From NCBI GenBank assembly GCA_004431415.1, contig QPMI01000428.1:248001-312000 (forward strand): 64,000 nt of DNA, in the 5' to 3' direction. Position numbers and translations under genes: made by a program. How positions within the stretch are numbered: position 1 is the first letter of the stretch; each line of letters starts with the position of its first letter. The DNA comes from Cyanophora paradoxa. Lineage: Eukaryota; Glaucocystophyceae; Cyanophorales; Cyanophoraceae. The notes under the pieces are model-generated. The model did not search any database and was not told the DNA's origin. It worked only from the letters and a program-made list of their open reading frames with translations. This document shows, one piece after another, positions 1-10,007 of the stretch.

Positions 1-24
1 CCTCACATTGTCTTCGATTCGCAG

Positions 25-1103
25 ATGGTTTCTGCTCAGGACTCGGACGACGATGGTCTCTGCTGCGGCTGCTGCGCATGCGACGCACGTGCGCAGAGAT
101 TCCCGGTTCCGAATACGAACTTATCTTGTCTGTCATACTAACAGTGCTACGTGCATGCAGCTGGCGATATTAAACTGCTCCTTATTCAACTTGATCAACT
201 TGGGTTTATGCGCTTTATAACCGCGGTCGGTGTGCTCTTGGATGCTCTCTCTGTTGGTTCGCAATTGGGTTTCTCCTTTTATGAAAACCTCCATGCCAGG
301 CCCACTCCGGATCCACTGGCCATTAAGTTTTACGGGGTCTCGTGTGCGCAGTTGCTGTGTTCTCCACGCTCGGAGCTTACAAGAGCCGCCTGGGAAACGC
401 CGCTTATGTCATCCTCTTCATTCCAATCTATCCGTCGATTCTTGTGATCGTGTTCTTCATCCTCGGAGTCGTCACCTGCGGCAGCTATTGTGGGTGCGGT
501 TCTCCCGCTTTCAGATCAGATATAATATAAATAGTTCCAAATGTCCGCCTCTCGCATGCGCGCAGATGCAAACAATGCAGCAAGGATTTTCGCCAATTGC
601 TCCCCGTTACACCATTCTACAGGGCGTACATATCATTCTACAAGCTGGACAGTCACATGACAGATATGGACAAAAAGCTGAAGGCCGAAGTATGTTTCAG
701 TGACATTTTCGTGCGTTCTAGCTCTGTTCTGCGGCAATTCGGCGAAATATACTAACATAAGCCGCAGAATATTTACGTGTTCACCGCGGCCTGTTTCGTT
801 ATTAAGGTCGTCGGGCTAGCGTTCCAGGCACAGGGCGTCGCGCAGGACGCTACAGTGTGCCTTTCGCTCACTGAAGGAACCAAGTGCAGCACCGAAGACT
901 CCATTTCCACGTTAACAATCATCTCTGCCGTCGCTGATGGATTCTTTTTGATCCTGGGGATCATACGCCACTGTTTCTCGACGAGTATCAAGGAAACCCT
1001 GAAATCTAAGAAAGCTGCAATCGAAAACGATGCCGAAATCGATGAGGCGTGCTGCGCGGACTTTGGCTTTCAGGTCGCTGAGTGTGCGGGCTCCGCCATG
1101 TAG
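25..1103 (+). CDS. Cysteine-rich multi-span membrane protein, at least four exons
   Basis: The first exon starts at ATG 25 and encodes an acidic then cysteine-rich N-terminus (GLCCGCCACD), a possible palmitoylation site. A GTGCGC donor near 94 joins in phase 1 to an exon at 161 that runs into a hydrophobic helix (FITAVGVLLDALSVG). Further exons give a strong helix near 400-480 (ILFIPIYPSILVIVFFILGV), a cytosol-like charged loop ending MTDMDKKLKAE at 690, and a last exon at about 769 with two more helices separated by a loop holding two cysteines (near VCLSLTEG and TKCSTED). The C-terminus is lysine-rich, then has a CC pair; stop at 1101-1103. The layout is like four-span proteins such as tetraspanins or claudins, but I see no family signature (no CCG in the large loop). 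Whether exon 1 is truly first is uncertain, because an intron-like AG precedes the ATG. The junction near 330-345 is unresolved. Confidence 0.6.
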
Positions 1104-2111
1104 AATGTTTCAGCTCAGGAAATTCCTTGCATGCAGTCTCTAGATCGGATATACAATTTTTAGCAATAGTTCACTGCAGAGCCAGTTGTGTTCAAGGTCG
1201 GCGGACTTGTTCTCCGCTAGCCTTTAGCGCTAGCGCTAGCCGTGCGATTGTTCATCTTGTCAGTGTTCATCTTGTGATTGTCAAGGGCGGAGCGGTGGCG
1301 CTCCTTGCAATGCTACTCGTTATACTCTTCGTCGTTGTTTGTCTTGTTCGAATAGATTCTACCACACGATCGCGAACAGCGAGTGCATCCAGGATCCGGA
1401 TTCACGCGTACGTGCACGGGCGCAGCGGCAAGTTGCAATTGGCAGCGTGCACGTCAACAGCATGCAAGTAGATATATATAGGGGCAGGGAACCTTGATTT
1501 GAACGTCAAGAACCATGATAATTATAACGCGTGAGATCGCTCGCGAATGCGGAGAAGAGCGATTAGCTATGAAATTGCAATTCCAGTGCCGCTAGTACTA
1601 GCGCTGTACATGTTTGTCGGCGAACACGATGCCTGGCGGGCGATACGGGGCGGGCTTTCTTGGCGACGTTGCCAGCGGTGCGCCATCGGAGCTCGGGATC
1701 GCGACCGGGGGCGTCGACGTTGACGCAGCTGAAGGCGGCGGTTCGGAGCTCGCGATCGGGGACGCTTGCGCAGTTGCAGGCGGTGGCGCGTGCGGCGGCT
1801 GCGGGAAGGATTAGATTAGATTATAAAAGGAAGGCTCTGCGTATATATGATTACTAGTACTAGTACTAGTACTGCAGTCGGGCCATCGATATCGCAGACA
1901 CGGACCACCGCAGTCGGTGGCAGCGTCGACGTCGCAGGCGGCCGCAACGACGACGACAACGACGTCGACGGCGCGCCGACGGCACCTCCTTCGAATTTAA
2001 GCGGCGACGTGGAGGGCGCTGGTACCGGTGCAAAAGACTGCGCGTTCTGCAAATGCAAAGGAATGAGCGATTCGAATTTCGAATACAATTCAAATAAATT
2101 ATTGAAGAAAA
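1104..2111. other. Gene-poor stretch between convergent genes
   Basis: No convincing exon is seen. The stretch holds palindromic simple sequence (repeated CTAGTA around 1855-1873, GCTAGCGCTAGC at 1227-1238). A plus-strand open frame at 1847-2245 has skewed low-complexity composition and overlaps the better-supported minus-strand exon ending at 2112. Confidence 0.4.
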
Positions 2112-5100
2112 TTAAACGAAAATGGGTCGGACCGCGGTCATGTGACCTTCCATTGTACGATACGGGCCCGTATTTGCAACGGGCTGCAGATGCGATGTCG
2201 CGAATACGTATTGAGCTGTGGCCGGCGTGGTTGGAGACCATGTGAATGGCCAGCCCATCACAGCCTGGCCATGGGGAAAATATTGCAACTGGCTGAAAGG
2301 ATACTGATACTGCAGCTGAGGCGGCGAGAAAATGCCATGGCCGTGCGGGGGTGCTCCGTGGAACTGAGAGTGCGAGATTGGTTGGTCGACTCGTGCTCCT
2401 TGCAATTGCACGTGCGTCCTTGCGTGCACTTGCTGATTGCCGCTGAGCTCTGCTTGCGATATCGATTGAGGCCGGTATTCGTGAGCTTCAGCTCGTAGGC
2501 GGCTGCGGGCGACATCGACGGAGATGGGCGCCGGTGGCGTCGCTGTTGGCGATACTTCCAGGGCATGACATGATTGAGCGAGTCGCTCACTCGAAACGGA
2601 TGGTGCATCGCGGCCACCGCTGCTTCTGCTTCGAATTCATTTGCGTTTACGCTTCGCTTAATTACAAGGTTAATCCAACTCAGAAATCAAAAGCGCACGT
2701 TGCGATTCGGATGTCATGATAAGCTCCTCGATTGCCGAAGCTCGAGCTGGATTCCAATCCATCGATATCGATATTGATATAGCTGGCTTCAGTGCTCGCG
2801 GGCGCCTTGGGAAAAAGCGAGCTTCGTTCCTCAGTCACGGCAAGCTCCTCTGCAACCCTGCAAGTGCAGATTGAACCTCTTTATGTGCAGCAAGGCGAAA
2901 CTATTTGCCGGAACACACCTGCTAAGCCTCTCGATTTTTCGGCGGTGTCCCTCTCCGCGATAGTGCTGAGAAAAGATTCGTATTCCGATGATATCGATGG
3001 AGAATCGGGTTCAAAAGTTAACGAACTCGCCTGCTCAGACTGAGAGGGGCTGTTGAATGTTTTCCCACAAGGCTCACACCGCCACGTCTCCGCCGGCGCC
3101 ACCGCACCCGACCCCTCGCGATCGCCATCAGGACGAGTCGCAGTGCCGGCACGACTCGGGCGGGCTTCGACTCGCGAGTGATGCATATGGTTGCGCTGCT
3201 CTGCAGAATGCACGGCGGGCTCGACGCCTTCGCGCTCCTTAGCCCCAGCGTGCTGCGGCTCAGCCTGGTCGGAATGTTAACTTCTGCGTGGGCAGATCTC
3301 TAGATTTGAATTCGGAATGATCGCTGCTGCGTACCACTGTATTTATATTCGCCGAAAAAGCAGCTGTAGCTTCAGGAGCGGCAGAAGGTCGACGCGCGTG
3401 TTGCGGAGGTCGCTGCAACGATTGCGATTTTGAAGTTTGGCCGCGCATCTCACCGTCGACGCCGGCGTCGACGACCGTTTGCGACAGGTCTCTCGAGCTC
3501 CGATGAACCTGAAACGATCGGATCTCGCCGCCGCAGCCGCGCAGTGGGCACTCCGCGCCGACGACGCTTCTGCTTAGCCGCCGCTTCAGGCGATTCCTGC
3601 AGCAGAGGACAGTTCAATGTGAACAAAGCATGTACATGAACAGTGGCCCAGCCAGAGATTGAAAGCTTGAATCCGAAATAGGCACCAGCATGTCTTGTGG
3701 AGCGTTGCCTGCCCGCAAGCACGAGAGCACGCGACCTGCACGAAGCTGCGGCGACGTCGGTCATGATCAATTGCCATAATACAATCAAAAGCTGCAGACG
3801 ATCCGATCCTGATGCATGTATTTTAATTATAATAAAACGCACTCTTCATGGCGGGAGATCCGATTCGCCTCGCGATCGCATGACGGATCGCAGCACGAGA
3901 TCGAGGTTGCCGCAGAATCTGAAGTGTCGGAGGCGGCAGCGCCAGCTGCAGTTGCAGGCGACGCATCAACATCAACAGCTGCATCTCTCTCGAGCTTTCT
4001 GTCATTCAAGCCCAAGGGGAGCGAACTGGAGCTGAAGTCCGGTGCTGCGACATCGCCAGCGCCAGCTGCAGATGGCGCAACCAGCTCGCTTCTCTCGCAT
4101 GCTTCGTTGTTGCCGGTGTCCGTCGCCTCGAGCTCGGTCGCCGTATGCTCCTCCTCATTCACTTCGAGCTCGGAAGCGCGCGCGCCCAAAGCGTCTTCCG
4201 GGGGCGGCCCCAGCGACTCGCGATTGGCGTTCCGCCCTATCAGGGCCTCGACTCTCTCCCGTCGGCTTCGCGCCCTGCATAAATACGTGTATTAGGGTGT
4301 GAAATCGTCCGCAAGGGTCCAATATGGGCGGCCCAGGCCCCGCAGTGCTGGTGTCTAGAGACTGTGGCCGGGGTAATTCACCAGAAAACATAAAAGATGT
4401 TAGCCATAGCGTCCGCAGTCTAGGAAATAGCATCCGTAATATAATATATATGTATCAACAACCGTCCGCAATCTATAAATTTAATCGATGATCATCACGC
4501 ACTCGTTCACGAGAGCTTCGAGCTCGGACCGGCAAGCGCCCGTCGCGATCGCCGTTGTACATGGCTGAGTCGGCTCGGCGGCCTCGGCCCCCGCCTCGTG
4601 ATCATGACCACCACCTGTACATATTCTCCCGGCCTCGAGCGCCTTGACATTGTTTGCATCCAGGCGGTTCTTTGCATCCAGGCGGTTCTCGGCAGCCCGC
4701 TCGACCGCCCCACACAAGTCGACGCACTCCTGCAGCCGCCCCGACCCGTGGAGGCACTCTGCATCGCGAGCGCACCCGCCGCGGCGAAGTCAGCATCAAA
4801 GAGAGTGCGCGAGTGCAGGTCACAGAACTCTAGGAAGATGCCACTAATGATCAGCAGACACTCTGAAGCGCGCGCCCACCCGCCGCGGCAAAGTCAGCAT
4901 TTAAAACTCTAGTCGCAAAACTCTAGGAAGATGCAACTCATGAGAATGATATAGATCGCTTACTTGCAACCTCGAGCAAGGCCTTGAGGTCTTCTGGATT
5001 ACGCTGAACAAATTAAATATGTAAGACGTTGATGGACACCCGCCATATATAAGAACACTATAGCTATCAATTGCGACAAGCGCACCGTGGCAATGGAATT

Positions 5101-5541
5101 CCACAGTTTCAGGGCCTTTGACCACTTGCTCGCCCGCATCAATCGCGTGGCAGCTGCCTGCGCGCACGCGCGCGTATGGCCCCGCGCCGGGCCCGAGTCG
5201 AATAAACAAAAACAAATTTAATTTAAGAGGCACCCGCTGCCGCAAAGCCTACTGCGCACCCTCTCGAGCTCTTCAGTTTTATCGACGTGGTGCTGACTGA
5301 TCGTGACTGCATCCTTTTTCGTCTCTTGTTGCGGTTTCGCCCTGTGTTGAATATTAGTATATACAATTTCATTTCGTTTCGAGACGGAGAGGATTCCACA
5401 AAAAGCGAACTTTGCTTGCAGACGGTACGGGTCCGCTTGCAGCCCGTCGACCTCTGGATCGAGCAGCGGAGCGGACGTGTCAGCAAGGAACGCCCGTCCT
5501 TCGGCATCGACGACGGGAAACGCTGTTTCATCCGATCGCAT
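2112..5541 (-). CDS. Unassigned multi-exon protein with acidic middle and Q/Y/P/H-rich C-terminal tail
   Basis: Reading on the minus strand, ATG 5541 opens an exon beginning MRSDETAFPVVDAEG that runs to about 5223. Further exon-like pieces follow: a leucine/alanine-rich helix with a direct repeat (AENRLDAKNRLDANN, about 4670-4710), a strongly acidic serine-rich block (about 3830-4190), a lone zinc-knuckle-like CEPCGK motif near 3065, and an acidic exon (FEPDSPSISSEYESF, about 2940-3030). The terminal exon, about 2112-2510, is a tail rich in Q, Y, P, H and F (for example FSPPQLQYQYPFSQLQYFP) ending ...VRPIFV and stop at 2112. Such tails resemble prion-like or transactivation segments, which is inference only. 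The zinc motif shows two cysteines but no matching histidine pair in the same exon. I cannot prove that all pieces belong to one transcript. Function unknown. Confidence 0.4.
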
Positions 5542-6186
5542 TAGAATTCGAGATCAATTGTATATAGGACGAGGAAGCATGAAAAGCGGTGCGTACATGG
5601 CAGGTCGCGCGCTGCAAGCGTGCAGGGGACGAGCCAGAGGGAGCGACGGCACTCCAGCGGATTCGATCCTTCCACAACACACGTACGCGTAGTGTCCCTG
5701 TGCATTTCATATATATCGCATGATACGTGCGCATGCACGTGCGGGTTATGTAGACAATGTTTAATGGGCGCGCGAGCCGTGGCCGGCGCCGTCGGTTTTG
5801 TTAATTTTGAAAGCTATATCATATCATGCAGGTTAGATTAAATCTCAACGAGTGCGTACACTGCGATGAAGTCCAGTTCTCTCGGCAGTCCAGTCTCTTT
5901 CAGGATATCGTACGAATCTGCGGTTATGCATGCAGTTGTGATCGCGAGACGGATCCCGGACTTATGTTGAATTCAATTATAGAATTTAACCACTGACCAG
6001 CAACTGCAGGTTTCTCTTCTCTGGACGCCAGCGCAATGTCAATTTGTTCACGAGATATCTCATTGCCGAACGTTCTGTTAATCGCAGCCTCCATGCACGG
6101 CCAAACACAGACTGCGCATGCGCAACGTTAGCGGCAAGCGATCTAGATATCAAGCTTGTCTTTATTATTAATGCAAACGCCGGGTT

Positions 6187-7490
6187 TCAAGTTTGTGCAT
6201 ATTCAAGTTTAAAATTTGTGGATATATATTTCAAATCATGAGAGGTGCAGCTGGAGCTGATCGAAACATGCGTACCGAAGCCTTCATACGTCGAAGCGCT
6301 GATACCCATATCGCAAGCATCGACGACCTCCGATGCCGGCGGTGGAGTTACAAGGCATCCGAGTATGAGGGCGAGGACGAGGGCGCGCCCCGGGCGCTCC
6401 GAGGTCGAGCTCCGCGAGAGAAGCTGCCGCAGGCAGGCACCGAAAACGACGGGAGTCCGCTCCATCGCCTGAAGCAGGGCCTCCACGCGCGGGAACACTG
6501 CGCTTAGCGGCCTGCACGCTTGAACGACTCTCGCTTGGGCTTGAATCTCGAGGGGCGAAATTTCCCTCGCTCCGGCCTCGTCATTGGATCCATGGCCAGG
6601 GCTCGATCTGACGGCAGCCACGAACTCTTCAAGCGCGCCAGCAATCTCTGTGCGCAATTCTTTTGTACATACGCAAGGGAATATTGCAAGCAAAGTTCAA
6701 ACAACGCACTCGGCTCGACGGCTGTACTCGTTTGCGTTCAACAATAAGAATTATATCAGAGCGTTCGAGGCAAGCACAGCGTTTATAGAATTATATATAA
6801 ACATGCACACTGACCTCGCAAAGCATCGACTTGCTTTTTGCCTGCGTTTGCATCGCGCGTATTACGGAAGGAAAGCTGATGCACGTACAGAAGCCGGTCG
6901 TATTCGTCATATCTGATTAAATCGTGTCTCAGAGAGTTCACTAGTACTCGCACCTTTCGAACGCGTAGCCTTGATACAGGGATCTCGCAGCACCTCAAGT
7001 CCTATTTAATCCTGTCAGCTAGGAAACTCGGAAAAGCTGCGAATATACTCGATCTAAAAGATCGGACAGCGCTAGTTGACGGAAATTGGAAGTTTAATCG
7101 ATGCTGGTACCGGAGAATTGTGCTGCGATTGCCATCCCCCTGCAGTACGGACAGATGGGAGCGCGATCGCTGGAAAGGGCGTCGGATATGCGCTTCTCGA
7201 TGATACTTCGCGCCTCCCACAGAGTCGCACACGAAGTCTGCAGAAACAGCTCGTTACGATAAATTTCACGTCTAGATCTATAGCGTGGAAGTCAGCATAC
7301 CGCTCCAATCTCGATCCTTCTCGTGCTGGATGACGACGCGCGCCCGTGCACCGCCGATGACGTTTCCATGTCTTCGAGCCGCTCGAGCTCTGCCTTCCAG
7401 TTCGCAGCGGCGATGGCGCCTCCCCCAATCGGAGGCGAAGGCCGACACAGGCCGCCATCGTAGAGCGCAGGTAAAAGGTCCTCGCGATTG
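6187..7490 (-). CDS. Unassigned multi-exon protein with a CPYCRG zinc-binding-like motif
   Basis: Three consecutive exons read well on the minus strand. The first (about 7490-7310) begins near EDLLPALYDGG and ends in a helical, coiled-coil-like stretch (ANWKAELERLEDMETSS) before a GTATGC donor. The second (about 7250-7130) follows a polypyrimidine-CAG acceptor and encodes SCATLWEARSIIEKRISDAL and then ICPYCRG, a C-x2-C pair preceded by one upstream cysteine; it could be half of a zinc ribbon or RING, but the other ligands are not visible. The third (about 6998-6830) encodes RLLYVHQLSFRNTRDANAGK. A larger exon, about 6693-6240, is helical (KELRTEIAGALEEFVAAVRS) and the frame stops at 6187. No family recognised. 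It may be the downstream half of the gene annotated at 7584-9137. Confidence 0.4.
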
Positions 7491-7583
7491 CAATTGTGAC
7501 GCAGAACTAATGAATTACGATCGCGATGGCAGTGTCAGTTGCTAACGTTATGAACAAGAATGATATATACGAGGGGAGGAATA

Positions 7584-9137
7584 TTAGGACGGACGTGGAT
7601 AGTACAGCTCGGGGGGATCTGCAGCGTTGTCGGCCCTGGCGAAGGCGAACGACAGGCCTTGGGGGCTGTACATGTCGGGGTGCCCGGAGCGGCTGGGAAC
7701 GACGCGCAGGACGACGTCGAGGGCCTCGGGGCGGATAAAGAGGGCCCGGGCGACCAGTTCGTGCACTGCCCGGCTCTCCTTCAGTACGCGGCCGCGGGAT
7801 CCGGAGAAGCGGTGGGCGTCTCTTGGCACGAGCTTCTTGTACAGCGCCTGAACGTGTTCCCTCAATGGGATTTGTGGCTCTGGTCGTGACAAGAATTGAG
7901 AATACGTCAATGTGAGAGTTGCAATGTGTGAGAGCCCAATAGCAAATTATATGCAGCCCAAAATTTAGTTTTATATATGTATTCAAATCTATGCGCAGCC
8001 CATGCGTTTTCCGCGCGCACCGGTGCCGCCTTGCCCGACGACGCTCGCCAACTGGGCGAGCAGAAAGTGCTCAAGCCACTCGTGGATTGCGGTCTCTCCC
8101 GCTCCCGATTCGCGGGCTGAGCAGCCCCGCTGGATGCGCCGAGCGAGAGACGCCGCAGCGGCCGGCGCGTCCTCGAAAACTTGTAATCGTGCAAAACTGG
8201 CTTCGAGTTCATCGAAGGCCTCGGCCTCTTTCTTTCGACCCCGTCTGAAAGAGTCCAGAAAAATGCAGGCCCACCCAAGGGCATCTGTGCGCGCGTTTCT
8301 AAAATAAGCGGCGGCAGCGATCGCGAGCGTAATCAAATGCTTAAAACTGATCATGATCATGATCATGATCTTAAATCACTCGCACGATTTAGCATCACTG
8401 AGCAGAAGTCGTTTACGAGAGGTAAAGAAGTGCGAGGATAGGCCGCATGCGCAAGCTGCGGTCAGCAAAACAAAATTGAATCGTTGCCCAGCATATACGC
8501 AAACCTTGATGGTTGCTCGTTGTGGCGAAATCTGGGTAAACCGCGTAGTTAAGCTCGGCCCCGGAGCGAATGCATACGCAGAACGATCACGCAGTAAATT
8601 AATCGATCATTGCTTAGCGATATCGATGGAATTATAGATATGCGCATGCGCATGCGCACACGTTCCAAACGAAACGCAGTCTTGAAACCGAATTCGAATT
8701 CGCGAAGTAAACCGAAGAGAAGATAAGCATGGCTTGCATCAAATAGCGAACACCAGGCGCGTACTCATTTCGAGGTTCCGCAGCGCCATCGATTTCCTCG
8801 AGCTCGTCCGCGAAGCCTTTTCATATTGTTCATCTGGCTTATCATGAGCTTTGTACTGGATCGTGCGCTCCGATGACCCTTCTTGAAATTGTTTGTCCGT
8901 CGCCATATGCATTGGCATTCCACGAGCGTCGGGCATGCGCAGCTCCTCGCGATTAGGTTCTTCCCGCCGCTCGGCGTCCAGTGCAGCCGCGCTCATACAC
9001 GTCTTCTCGTCCTTTTCGCGCTCAGAAGCTACTACGGTGCCTGCCGGCGCGCGAAATCGAATTTGCGCGAAACTCGTCGACATCACGGCGCGCACAGGTA
9101 TCAGCGTCGGGCTCGGATCCTTGTGCTTCATGATCAT
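7584..9137 (-). CDS. Unassigned multi-exon helical protein
   Basis: An upstream exon (about 9137-8770) is charged and hydrophilic (PNREELRMPDARGMPMHM). A second (about 8307-8020) begins after a TTTTAG acceptor and encodes a soluble helical segment with FRRGRKKEAEAFDELEASFA and HEWLEHFLLAQLASVV, ending at a GTGCGC donor. A third (about 7890-7590) encodes REHVQALYKKLVPRDAHRF, then HELVARALFIRPEALDVVL, and reaches PPELYYPRPS and stop at 7584. Alternatively a GT in that last codon group is a donor that joins it to the exons at 6187-7490, making one gene. Composition, codon use and open frames agree with real coding sequence, but I recognise no domain. A run of GATCATGATC palindromes (8349-8372) lies in the intron. 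Confidence 0.4.
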
Positions 9138-10007
9138 GCGACTGCAAAGCGGCCGCGGGGAGCATCTGCCCGCTCGGGAGTGCTCGAGGTTCTCGCCCCG
9201 CGTCCGCGTCCGCTGCGCGCAGCACCAATATTAATTTCGACTTCGAATTCACGCCATGCAAGCTCGATCGCAGTCACATAACGCACCTTCTTCGGCGCCG
9301 GCGACGTCGACGGCTTCCATGCTCTCGCTATTGTTGTAAGGTGCTCTCGTTGCTGGATGAATTCGAAGGGAGAACTTCGGAAACTATTGAAAAGCTAGAT
9401 CGTTCGAGGGGGTTCGAGAATTCGAATCTGAGAGGACAATAGAGGGAGCTCGAGAGGAAAATGGAGGGAGGGAGCTCGAGCTCGAGAGGACCGTCGGACT
9501 GCACTCGTAAATTAATATTCGCGATTTGAATTCGAAACTGCAACTACACCTGCAGGATGATCATGAGTCCTCAGACAGGCTCTTGAGGCCTGGCCCAGTG
9601 GGTCATTAAACTTCGGAAACAGACTCTAGATCTCAGGCTATTGATTACAGAACAGACCGCGCCGTTGAACAGAGGGTCTGGGCCCCGCGAAAGGCGCGCT
9701 ATAAAACATCCATCCAAACATCCGGCTACAGCCGGAAACCATGTCTAGATCTCCCCATGGCCAGCCAGATGACCCTCCTGTATTGCCCCCAGTCTGGCGA
9801 CCCTCCCATATTGAGCGACCCCAGCGACTTCACGGTTGTTCGGTCGGAACGGCGCGTCACGTCAATTGATACGTATACTACGATATCTGGATCGATGCGA
9901 CGTCCATCTTTAATTGCGACCGTCGGACGTCCCTACCTTACTAAAGTTAGTAGTACATCGAGCACATCGGCCCTATCATAGTATAGCACATCAGCCCTAT
10001 AGCTAGC
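9138..10007. other. Intergenic, palindrome-rich, no supported gene
   Basis: Contains GAGCTC/GGGAG simple repeats around 9440-9490 and several open frames of biased composition. A string at about 9593 resembles a tRNA A-box but no matching B-box follows. No gene called. Confidence 0.4.

Noticed and set aside
9590-9640. tRNA A-box-like TGGCCCAGTGG, possible SINE head
   Set aside because: No B-box within the expected distance and no repeat elsewhere in the window.
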